Assembly (NCBI GenBank): GCA_900551005.1
Contig: URUL01000114.1
Span: 1-5,062, forward strand
Reading direction: 5' to 3'
Source of the DNA: an uncultured Ruminococcus sp.
GTDB taxonomy: Bacteria; Bacillota; Clostridia; Oscillospirales; CAG-272
Length of the DNA stretch: 5,062 nucleotides
Positions within the stretch are counted from its first letter, which is position 1; every line of letters starts with the position of its first letter. Position numbers and translations under genes: made by a program. A model generated the notes under the pieces. That model had not been told where the DNA came from. It did no database searches and was given only the letters and a program-made list of their open reading frames with translations. Shown here piece after piece: positions 1 through 5,062 of the stretch.

Positions 1-36
1 GCGCAACAATAAGTGAGCCGTGTACCGACCACCTAT

Positions 37-63
37 GGGGGCTTTTCGCCCCCTTATTTTTTT
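37..63 (+). terminator. Rho-independent terminator of a gene upstream of the window
   Basis: A perfect 6-bp GC stem (GGGGGC at 37-42 pairs with GCCCCC at 48-53) closes a 5-nt TTTTC loop. It is followed by the T-rich tract TTATTTTTTT (54-63). This is a textbook intrinsic terminator for rightward transcription, so a + strand gene must end just before or at the window start. Stop codons occur in two frames at 10-12 and 14-16, but which frame is used cannot be told. It insulates the oriT region and the mob operon from read-through. Confidence 0.9.
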
Positions 64-64
64 A

Positions 65-95
65 GCAGGATAAAGCCATGTCTAATCGCCATGGC
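65..95 (-). other. oriT: Putative origin of transfer (oriT): nic box plus adjacent inverted repeat
   Basis: Read on the minus strand, positions 72-65 spell TATCCTGC, which matches the core of the RP4/MOBP-type nic region (YATCCTG|Y). The expected nick lies between 66 and 65. Two bases 5' of this box on the nicked strand is a perfect 6-bp inverted repeat, GCCATG (75-80) and CATGGC (90-95), around a 9-nt spacer. An inverted repeat ending about 8-9 nt 5' of the nick is the standard MOBP oriT geometry, where the repeat is bound by the accessory protein and relaxase. The strand polarity would send leftward DNA first and the mob genes last. The site lies about 220 bp upstream of an accessory gene and a MobP-type relaxase gene, the usual place. 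The nic match, repeat and context are seen in the sequence. The function is inferred. Confidence 0.65.
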
Positions 96-126
96 AGACC
101 ACATCGCCCGGCAACGCCGAGCGAGG

Positions 127-153
127 AAAAAGCACGGTGTAACAAGGCTTTTT
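127..153. repeat. Inverted repeat in the oriT/leader region
   Basis: AAAAAGC (127-133) and GCTTTTT (147-153) form a perfect 7-bp stem around a 13-nt loop that contains the first copy of the GGTGTA[A/G]CAA direct repeat. The stem is AT-rich, and on either strand it gives a weak terminator-like shape. It could equally be a protein-binding dyad of the relaxosome. No function is demonstrated by the sequence. Confidence 0.4.
136..145 (+). repeat. Direct repeat copy 1, GGTGTAACAA
   Basis: This 10-mer recurs with one mismatch (GGTGTAGCAA) at 245-254, 109 bp downstream and in the same orientation. Both copies sit inside the loops or arms of separate dyads between the proposed oriT and the accessory gene. 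They may be binding sites for the ribbon-helix-helix protein or the relaxase. A chance match cannot be excluded for a 10-mer in AT-rich DNA. Confidence 0.35.
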
Positions 154-210
154 GCAGATTGATGACGAATCGCAAGGAAACAGCCTTCATGTCTGCCGTG
201 TGCCAAAATA

Positions 211-234
211 GGGGGCTAACAGTCTGACACCCCC
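211..234. repeat. G5/C5 stem-loop in the oriT/leader region
   Basis: GGGGG (211-215) pairs with CCCCC (230-234) around a 14-nt loop, with A6 following on the + strand. On the minus strand the stem is followed by TATTTTGG, so a weak leftward terminator is possible. On the + strand there is no T-tract and it is not a terminator. It may instead be a secondary structure of single-stranded transfer DNA. Confidence 0.35.
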
Positions 235-242
235 AAAAAACC

Positions 243-285
243 AAGGTGTAGCAACGCAATTTTGGATGTCTGATTGCGGCACCTT
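243..285. repeat. Interrupted inverted repeat just upstream of the mob operon; possible operator
   Basis: Two nested arms pair. The outer pair is AAGGTG (243-248) with CACCTT (280-285), and the inner pair is CGCAAT (255-260) with ATTGCG (273-278), closing a 12-nt loop. The internal asymmetry is six bases (TAGCAA) against one. Twelve base pairs in total ending 34 bp before the accessory-gene start suggest an operator for autoregulation by the ribbon-helix-helix protein, or an RNA leader hairpin. The second copy of the GGTGTA[A/G]CAA repeat (245-254) lies in its left arm. The pairing is seen in the sequence; the role is inferred. Confidence 0.45.
245..254 (+). repeat. Direct repeat copy 2, GGTGTAGCAA
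   Basis: Nine of ten bases match copy 1 at 136-145, in the same orientation. It overlaps the left arm of the dyad upstream of the accessory gene, which would fit a repeated protein-binding site. Confidence 0.35.
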
Positions 286-318
286 TAAAAATTTATGAAA
301 CCATGAGGTAATAAACAC

Positions 319-702
319 ATGAGTAATAATAATCAAAATTTATCCGCAAAAGGCGTAAGCCTTACCCCATCTCAATGGGAACGTTGCGACCGTCTCACTG
401 AGCGGTACGGCAAAAAGTCCCGCAATTTATTCATCCGTGAAGCCGTGGATTTCTATTGCGTGTGGCTGGAAAAGGAGCATATGGAACGCTTCCTTCTGCC
501 TTCTCTCGAGTCGGTTATGGACTCGAAGATCAAAGACAGCGAAGGGAGAATCCGAAACGTTGAGTTCAAAATGGCGACTCAGATCGCCGAGCTCACTCTG
601 CTTCTCGCCGAGTATTTGAATTATTCCGACGAAGATCTGGACCGTCTTCGTGCCGATGCCATCCGTCATTTGAAGGAAACCAACGGCTCCTTCCGCTTCT
701 GA
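319..702 (+). CDS. Ribbon-helix-helix mobilisation accessory protein (relaxosome DNA-binding protein)
   Basis: This is a 127-aa soluble, highly charged protein. Residues about 10-55 have the shape of a ribbon-helix-helix DNA-binding domain: a short strand (KGVSLTPSQW), a helix (RCDRLTERYG), a turn, and a second helix (SRNLFIREAVDFYCVWLEKE). Residues about 56-120 are predicted mostly helical and end in TNGSFRF. From memory, small proteins with this architecture and this 'TNGSF' end sit directly before MobP3 relaxases in Firmicutes elements. The expected role is binding the oriT inverted repeat as a dimer, helping the relaxase nick, and probably repressing its own operon. The ATG at 319 is supported by GAGGT at 305-309, 9 nt upstream. 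The stop lies 13 nt before the relaxase start, so the two are surely co-transcribed. The fold and role are inferred from pattern and context, not from a search. Confidence 0.8.
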   Translation: MSNNNQNLSAKGVSLTPSQWERCDRLTERYGKKSRNLFIREAVDFYCVWLEKEHMERFLLPSLESVMDSKIKDSEGRIRNVEFKMATQIAELTLLLAEYLNYSDEDLDRLRADAIRHLKETNGSFRF

Positions 703-715
703 TTACGAGGTGTGA

Positions 716-2449
716 ATGGCAAAAATTATTGTAAAAGCGCCGTTCTATAAACCCGGACACAAGACGGAGAAGGGGCAATCGCGCGGTGGCTACGCACAGT
801 ATATCGGAACGCGCGAGGGCGTAGAAATTCTTCGTAGCGGAATGGCAGGCTATATCGGTGAGCGTCATGGCTCTCACGGACTCTTTTCCGACGAGGGCGT
901 TGACGTTTCTCTCTCGAAGATCAGCGAGGAAATAGACAACCATCCCGGAAACGTGTGGGGATTTATTGTCTCACTGAAACGCGAGGATGCCGAGAGAGTT
1001 GGCTACAATTCTGCCGAGCAATGGGTGAATCTCCTGCGCTCCCGACGGAATATTATTGCAAAAGAGATGGGCATCGCTCCCTCAAATCTTCGCTGGGTCG
1101 CCGCCTATCACAACAAGGAAACCAACCCTCACGTCCACATGATGGTGTGGTCGTCCCGACCGCAAGAGCCGTATCTTTCTCGCGAGGGCATCCACAACAT
1201 CAAGAAGACTCTCGCCTCGGATATCTTTCGCCAAGAGCATCTGCAGATTTATAAAAAGCAGACCGAGGCAAGAGATGATATCAAGGCGAGCTGTCGCAAT
1301 CGTATCGAAGCACTTGTAGCTGAAATTCGTAGCGGCAAGCACGCCTTCTCACTCGAAATTCTCGCAAAAATGGAGTTGCTTTCCGAAAAACTTCAGAGGC
1401 ATAAGGGCAAAAAGGTCTACGGATATCTCGATAAAAATACCAAGGCTCTGGTCAAGGATATCGTAAAAATGCTCGGGGCTGACGAGCAGATCTCGGCAAT
1501 GTATGACGCTTGGCACAGCTACAAATGTGAGATCGTTCGTACCTATACCGATGAGGTTCCCGACAAGATTCCCATCGAGGACAACGAAGAATTCAAATCG
1601 GTTCGCAATGCTGTTGTCAAAAGTGCCGCGGAGATTTCATCTCCGTCGGCACAGCCCGACCGAGAAATTGATTACGATTACGCCGAGTTGAAGGAGAGAA
1701 AAAATGATTTTGATTATCTCTCTTACCACGCGGAATTCCGTGACGATCCTATGCTATTCTACCGCCTCGGCAGATATTATCTCGAGAAGACAGACGATAT
1801 GGAGAACGCAGAGTGGTGGCTTCGCATGGCGGCTGACCGAGGCATTGAGGTTGCCTCCTACCTTGTCTACAAAGCTTACCGTGACGGAAAGTTTACCGAA
1901 AAGCCGAGCGATAAGCTTCGCTATCTTCGTATGGCTGTGGACAAAAAGTTTGGATATGCCGAGTATGAATACGCCAAGTATCTGATGGATAAGTCACCCG
2001 AGGACGCCAAGATATATTTCGAAAGAGCCGCCTCCCACGGCAGCTTCCAAGCGGAATATACCTACGGCAAAATGCTCTATGACGAGGGCAAGCGCGATGA
2101 AGCTCGCGAGTGGTTCGAGCGTTCCGCACGGACGGATGCGTGGACACAGACGAGAGTGGGGCTACTGCTCTACTACGAGTACGAGGATCACGAGGCAGGT
2201 AAAGCCTTACTTTCCTCTGCAGCTGAGCAGGGCTACGAGCCTGCGCGTGAGGCGATACGTTCTATAGAACAAGGGCTGAACGCGCGGATCGCCATCGGTG
2301 TATGCGATCTGTTTTATTACGCAAGCAACATTCTTGACGAGCGATGCGAGGATATGTATAGCTCCGAGCATCAGATCGATTACCACGGCATCGACAAGAA
2401 GCAACGCCGTGAAGACCAAGCCAAGAGGCATGGTATTATTATGTATTGA
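716..2449 (+). CDS. MobP3-type relaxase with C-terminal Sel1-like repeats
   Basis: This 577-aa conjugative relaxase nicks oriT, stays covalently attached to the 5' end and pilots the strand into the recipient. The N-terminal domain starts with an IIVKAPFYKPG segment and then GYAQYIGTREG, in which Tyr29 is the likely nucleophile. The metal-binding histidine motif is intact: His132 (AAYHNKET) followed by NPHVHMM with His139 and His141. A linker domain at about 220-300, with KKVYGYLDKNTKALV and later an EFKSVRNAVV segment, matches what I remember of the MobP3 family. Residues about 343-507 form about five Sel1-like helical repeats of 31-35 aa (for example YRLGRYYLEK...AEWWLRMAADRG and ARTDA...LLSSAAEQGY), a protein-interaction scaffold. 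The last 70 residues are charged and unassigned. GAGGTG (707-712) is a strong, closely spaced ribosome site. No disruption is seen. The exact tyrosine is a prediction. Confidence 0.9.
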   Translation: MAKIIVKAPFYKPGHKTEKGQSRGGYAQYIGTREGVEILRSGMAGYIGERHGSHGLFSDEGVDVSLSKISEEIDNHPGNVWGFIVSLKREDAERVGYNSAEQWVNLLRSRRNIIAKEMGIAPSNLRWVAAYHNKETNPHVHMMVWSSRPQEPYLSREGIHNIKKTLASDIFRQEHLQIYKKQTEARDDIKASCRNRIEALVAEIRSGKHAFSLEILAKMELLSEKLQRHKGKKVYGYLDKNTKALVKDIVKMLGADEQISAMYDAWHSYKCEIVRTYTDEVPDKIPIEDNEEFKSVRNAVVKSAAEISSPSAQPDREIDYDYAELKERKNDFDYLSYHAEFRDDPMLFYRLGRYYLEKTDDMENAEWWLRMAADRGIEVASYLVYKAYRDGKFTEKPSDKLRYLRMAVDKKFGYAEYEYAKYLMDKSPEDAKIYFERAASHGSFQAEYTYGKMLYDEGKRDEAREWFERSARTDAWTQTRVGLLLYYEYEDHEAGKALLSSAAEQGYEPAREAIRSIEQGLNARIAIGVCDLFYYASNILDERCEDMYSSEHQIDYHGIDKKQRREDQAKRHGIIMY

Positions 2450-2478
2450 GTCAAATATGTGTATTTGGCGATTATTGA

Positions 2479-2510
2479 AGCCCCAGCCGAACAATGACAC
2501 GGTTGGGGCT
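2479..2510. repeat. Strong stem-loop downstream of the relaxase gene
   Basis: An 11-bp stem, AGCCCCAGCCG (2479-2489) with CGGTTGGGGCT (2500-2510) and one G-T wobble, closes a 10-nt loop 30 nt after the relaxase stop. There is no T-tract on either side, so it is not a classical intrinsic terminator. It may stabilise the 3' end of the accessory-relaxase mRNA, attenuate read-through into the next gene, or mark a protein site. Confidence 0.55.
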
Positions 2511-2538
2511 ACGCCACAGAGAAAAGTGGCTGTTTTAG

Positions 2539-2552
2539 GCGGTACAGACCGC
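2539..2552. repeat. Small hairpin before the 97-aa gene
   Basis: GCGGT (2539-2543) pairs with ACCGC (2548-2552) over an ACAG tetraloop. It lies 31 nt before the next start codon and is followed by A-rich leader sequence. It is weak and could be incidental, though together with the larger upstream stem it makes the 134-bp gap unusually structured. Confidence 0.3.
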
Positions 2553-2583
2553 GCAAAAATAACGAAAAAAAGAGGTATTTTCC

Positions 2584-2877
2584 ATGATAACCGGAATTAA
2601 GAAGTCTCACAAGACAACGGAAATATTCTTTGACGAGGGTAGCGATATCCTCGTCATCAACACCTATAACACCAGCCTCAAGAACAGGCTCACGGCATAT
2701 GCGAGGGTTTATCCGGACCTTTGCCGTCAGATCGATGACAACGAAACGGGCGGCCTATCCTTTGAAATACAGAAGGACAGATTCTCCTTCCGCCTTCTTC
2801 CGCCATGCTCGGACGAGCGCAAAGAAAAGGCACGAGCCTGCGCCGAGGCACTTAACCAATCCCGAAAGGAGCTTTGA
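2584..2877 (+). CDS. Small conserved-looking protein of unknown function in the mobile element
   Basis: This 97-aa protein has no signal peptide, membrane segment or recognisable catalytic motif. It reads as a compact alpha/beta domain: strands around TEIFFDEGSD and ILVINTYNTS, a helix around LKNRLTAYARVYPDLCRQI, then the acidic turn DDNETGG, strands around LSFEIQKDRFSFRLLPP, and a charged C-terminal helix (DERKEKARACAEALNQ). I recall similar about 100-aa proteins of unknown function in Firmicutes transferable elements, but I cannot name a family. The start at ATG 2584 is set by AGAGGT (2571-2576), 7 nt upstream. The gene ends with a tandem in-frame TGA-TAA. It lies between the relaxase (134-bp gap) and the integrase (98-bp gap), so a role in transfer or control of integration is possible but unproven. 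Confidence 0.75.
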   Translation: MITGIKKSHKTTEIFFDEGSDILVINTYNTSLKNRLTAYARVYPDLCRQIDDNETGGLSFEIQKDRFSFRLLPPCSDERKEKARACAEALNQSRKEL

Positions 2878-2907
2878 TAACAATTTGATAACTATTCGAA
2901 AAAACGC

Positions 2908-2936
2908 TGGATATTCTCTCGAACATGTGATATGTT
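2908..2936 (+). promoter_or_regulatory. Candidate integrase promoter with overlapping dyad
   Basis: TGGATA (2908-2913), a 17-nt spacer and TATGTT (2931-2936) resemble -35 and -10 boxes (4/6 matches each). A TG at 2928-2929 gives an extended -10. The -10 box overlaps a dyad, AACAT (2922-2926) and ATGTT (2932-2936), which could be an operator. The start point would be near 2943, about 33 nt before the GTG start of the integrase. This is a weak prediction made by eye. Confidence 0.3.
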
Positions 2937-2975
2937 TGGGGTACGAAAAAAATAACGGAAAGGAAGTGATTTTTA

Positions 2976-4154
2976 GTGGCTAAACGCAGACCGCAAGGTG
3001 ACGGCACGATACGAAAACGCTCGGATGGGCGATGGGAAGCCCGAATCATCATAGGGCACAAGAACGATGGCTCTCCGATGTACAAATCCGCCTTCGCAAA
3101 AACACAGAAAAGTGCCTTAAAGCAGCTCCATCAGCTCCTTGACCTCTACCGTGACGTTGACCTCACCGAAGAATGCCGAATGACGCTGGGCGAGTGGATG
3201 GATAAGTGGCTGGACGAGTATATGATATTCACCATCAAGGAGAATACCATCAAGGGCTATCGCTCACAGATCGACCATCAGATCAAGCCGTTTATCGGTC
3301 ATAAGCAGCTCGCCTCACTCACCACGGCAGATATTCAAAAATTCTACAACAAGATCAAAAAGGAAGGTAGAGTGCATCCGCATCCCATCCACGGACACGT
3401 TCTCTCCGACAGCATGGTGAGGAAAATACACATGATGCTCCACGAAGCCATGGAGGTGGCGGTCAGAGAGCGATATATCGTGCGCAATCCCACCGATAAT
3501 ACCACGATACCGAAAAAGACTATCACCGAAAAGCAGGTTCTCGACGATAGCCAGCTCAACAGATTTCTGGAAGCCATTCAAGGTGAACCGTACTGGCACG
3601 ACTTCTTCTACGTGGAGGTCATGACAGGACTTAGGCGCGGTGAGATATGCGGTATCAAGTGGAGTGACATTGATTTCAACGAAGGAACGCTGTGCATCAA
3701 GCGTTCCGTATCCACGAAGGAGGGTGGCGGTGTTAGCATCGGTGAGACCAAAACCGACGCAGGCGTGAGAACCATCATCATGCCACCAAGCGTGGCAACG
3801 CTCCTCCAAGAAAAGCAGGCGGATGCGATCAGCGAATGGGTATTCCCACATTATACGAACCCATCTGATCCCTTGCATCCCAGCTCAGCTTATAAGAAGC
3901 TCAAAACCATTCTCAAAAATATCGAGCTTCCTATGATGCGCTTCCACGACCTTCGGCACACCTTCGCTACTCATGCAACGGACGGTGGTGTCGATCCAAA
4001 GACCTTGGCAGGCATTCTTGGGCATACCGATGCGAGCTTTACGCTCGACACCTATACCCACGTAACAGGCGATATGCAACGCAATGCTATGACGGTGGTC
4101 AACAGCATGATGCAACAATTCTTAATCACGGAGAAAACAGATGGCAAAGAATAA
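2976..4154 (+). CDS. Site-specific tyrosine recombinase (element integrase 1)
   Basis: A complete 392-aa phage/ICE-type integrase, which cuts and rejoins DNA at attachment sites to integrate and excise the element. Residues about 7-50 (QGDGTIRKRSDGRWEARI) form the AP2-like arm-binding domain seen in Tn916-type integrases. Residues about 70-170 are the SAM-like core-binding domain. The catalytic domain follows with all expected residues visible: Arg220 (MTGLRRGE), Lys259 (GETKTD), His324 and Arg327 (FHDLRHTF), His350 (LGHTD) and the Tyr360 nucleophile (DTYTHV). The start is GTG at 2976, chosen because AGGAAG (2961-2966) lies 9 nt upstream and the N-terminus then aligns with integrase 2. Its last 14 nt overlap the start of the next integrase gene, indicating coupled translation. 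Target site and attachment sequences are not visible in the window. Confidence 0.95.
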   Translation: MAKRRPQGDGTIRKRSDGRWEARIIIGHKNDGSPMYKSAFAKTQKSALKQLHQLLDLYRDVDLTEECRMTLGEWMDKWLDEYMIFTIKENTIKGYRSQIDHQIKPFIGHKQLASLTTADIQKFYNKIKKEGRVHPHPIHGHVLSDSMVRKIHMMLHEAMEVAVRERYIVRNPTDNTTIPKKTITEKQVLDDSQLNRFLEAIQGEPYWHDFFYVEVMTGLRRGEICGIKWSDIDFNEGTLCIKRSVSTKEGGGVSIGETKTDAGVRTIIMPPSVATLLQEKQADAISEWVFPHYTNPSDPLHPSSAYKKLKTILKNIELPMMRFHDLRHTFATHATDGGVDPKTLAGILGHTDASFTLDTYTHVTGDMQRNAMTVVNSMMQQFLITEKTDGKE

Positions 4155-5062
4155 GAGAAAACAGGGCGAAGGTACAATACGCCTTCGCTCGGACGGACGT
4201 TGGGAAGGCCGAATAGTTATAGGCTATAACGAGAAAGGCAATCCCAAGACAAAAAACGTAACTGCAAAAACAAAATACGAGTGCGAAGAAAAGCTAAAAG
4301 CACTGAAAGAAGAACTCGGCAAGGTTGCCGAGCGACTCAAGCCGGACATGCCCTTCGGCGATTGGCTTGACTTCTGGTATCAGAACTTCAGCAAGCCTGC
4401 ACTGAGGGAAACCACAAGAGCCGGATACGAAAACTGTATCTATCAGCACATCATCCCATCCATCGGCACGATACCGCTCTGTAAGCTCTCGCAGAACGAC
4501 CTGCAACAGTTTTACGCAAATCTCAAGAAGAACGGCAGGCTTCAATACTCCGAGACCTGCGGTACAGGGGTATCCAACCGACTGGTACGTTCCTGTCACG
4601 CAAGATGCCGTTCGGCACTTGAAAAGGCGGTGTCAGAAAACCTGATCACAAGGAATCCATCCCTTGGCTGTAAGCTACCGCCCAAGAAAGGCCGAGAGAT
4701 GCAGGTGCTGACGCCTGCCGAGATCGGTCGCTTCCTCGCCCGTGCCAAAGAGGAAGGATACTACGAGCTGTTCCTTCTCGAGCTCTCCACTGGCATGCGC
4801 CGTGGAGAGATACTTGGACTCAAATGGAGTGACCTCAATCTCACCGACGGTAGCCTGCGGATAGCAAGAGAGGTCGTGCCTGCGGGTGGCAAGATCGTAA
4901 TACAACCACCCAAGACCAAGAATTCAATAAGAACCGTCGTGCTACCGCCTTATATGGTAGCCATTCTCGCCGAAATTAAGAAAAGCAAAACCTGCGAGTC
5001 GATAATCCCATCGACCGACAAACAAGGAGAGCCGACAACTCCAACGGCGATACACCGAAGGT
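4141..5062 (+). CDS. Second site-specific tyrosine recombinase (integrase 2), 3' end outside the window
   Basis: This frame opens at ATG 4141, with GGAG at 4130-4133 seven nt upstream, and runs without a stop for 307 codons to the window end. The first 28 residues closely resemble integrase 1 (KQGEGTIRLRSDGRWEGRI against PQGDGTIRKRSDGRWEARI), giving an AP2-like arm-binding domain at about 8-50. A core-binding domain follows at about 70-180, then the start of the catalytic domain with Arg220 (STGMRRGE) and the likely catalytic Lys258 (PPKTKNS). The His-X-X-Arg and Tyr motifs should lie beyond the edge, so activity cannot be judged. After the N-terminal part it diverges strongly from integrase 1, and the core-binding domain is rich in cysteine (NCIY, LCKL, ETCGTG, SCHARC, GCKL). 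It overlaps integrase 1 by 14 nt in another frame, so both are likely made from one mRNA. Confidence 0.93.
   Translation, partial: MAKNKRKQGEGTIRLRSDGRWEGRIVIGYNEKGNPKTKNVTAKTKYECEEKLKALKEELGKVAERLKPDMPFGDWLDFWYQNFSKPALRETTRAGYENCIYQHIIPSIGTIPLCKLSQNDLQQFYANLKKNGRLQYSETCGTGVSNRLVRSCHARCRSALEKAVSENLITRNPSLGCKLPPKKGREMQVLTPAEIGRFLARAKEEGYYELFLLELSTGMRRGEILGLKWSDLNLTDGSLRIAREVVPAGGKIVIQPPKTKNSIRTVVLPPYMVAILAEIKKSKTCESIIPSTDKQGEPTTPTAIHRR

Noticed and set aside
1..16. 3' end of a partial upstream gene
   Set aside because: Stops occur in two frames (10-12 and 14-16), and with at most five codons in view neither the frame nor the product can be supported.
211..240. G5/C5 stem as a rho-independent terminator for + strand transcription
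   Set aside because: It is followed by A6 rather than a T-run and has a 14-nt loop; only a weak leftward terminator would be possible.
62..259. A 65-codon open frame on the minus strand in the leader
   Set aside because: It overlaps the proposed oriT and all the dyads, has no convincing ribosome site, and its product looks like random low-complexity translation.
262..290. Possible promoter TTGGAT-17-TTAAAA before the accessory gene
   Set aside because: The -10 matches only 3 of 6 positions and the pair sits inside the dyad; too weak to annotate by eye, although a promoter must exist somewhere in 60-310.
2630..2983. A 117-codon + strand frame overlapping the 97-aa gene and the integrase start
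   Set aside because: It is the out-of-frame shadow of the 2584-2877 gene, lacks a ribosome site and would run into the integrase start.
3315..3878. A 187-codon minus-strand open frame
   Set aside because: It is antisense to integrase 1, whose catalytic residues are all intact in the + frame; the minus product has no recognisable domain.
2976..5062. Labelling the integrase pair a RIT (recombinase-in-trio) element
   Set aside because: Only two recombinases are visible, both have AP2-like arm-binding domains, and they sit beside a relaxase, which fits an ICE/IME better.
1..5062. tRNA, rRNA, CRISPR arrays, insertion sequences or attachment-site repeats
   Set aside because: No cloverleaf, spaced repeat array, transposase or plausible att direct repeat was seen on reading both strands.

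Overview
The window looks like the mobility module of an integrative mobilizable or conjugative element from a Gram-positive anaerobe, probably an uncultured gut Clostridia-type Firmicute. The evidence is the gene set (ribbon-helix-helix accessory protein, MobP3-type relaxase with Sel1-like repeats, tyrosine integrases with AP2-like arm-binding domains), strong AGGAGG-like ribosome binding sites and moderate GC. The taxonomic call is an inference. No housekeeping gene is visible to fix the host.

Layout. Positions 1-318 are non-coding. They begin with a rho-independent terminator (37-63) for a gene upstream of the window. Directly next to it is what I read as the origin of transfer: a TATCCTGC box on the minus strand (72-65), identical to the core of the RP4/MOBP-type nic site, with a perfect 6-bp inverted repeat two bases away (75-80/90-95). 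The rest of the region holds several dyads and a 10-bp direct repeat (GGTGTA[A/G]CAA at 136 and 245). From 319, all genes run on the + strand: a 127-aa ribbon-helix-helix relaxosome accessory protein (319-702), the 577-aa relaxase (716-2449), an unrecognised 97-aa protein (2584-2877), a complete 392-aa tyrosine integrase with a GTG start (2976-4154), and a second tyrosine integrase (4141-5062) that overlaps the first by 14 nt and is cut by the window end.

How it fits together. The accessory protein probably binds the inverted repeat and helps the relaxase open and nick the minus strand between 66 and 65. The strand would then leave leftwards, so the mobilisation and integrase genes would enter the recipient last, as in other MOBP systems. 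The two integrases would excise the element and re-integrate it. No type IV secretion or coupling protein gene is in view, so whether the element is self-transmissible or borrows a helper cannot be decided here.

The most noteworthy points are the compact oriT abutting a terminator, the translationally overlapped pair of divergent integrases, and the relaxase whose C-terminal third is a Sel1-like repeat array. None is clearly a new biological system. The integrase pair and the unknown 97-aa protein are the least explained parts.
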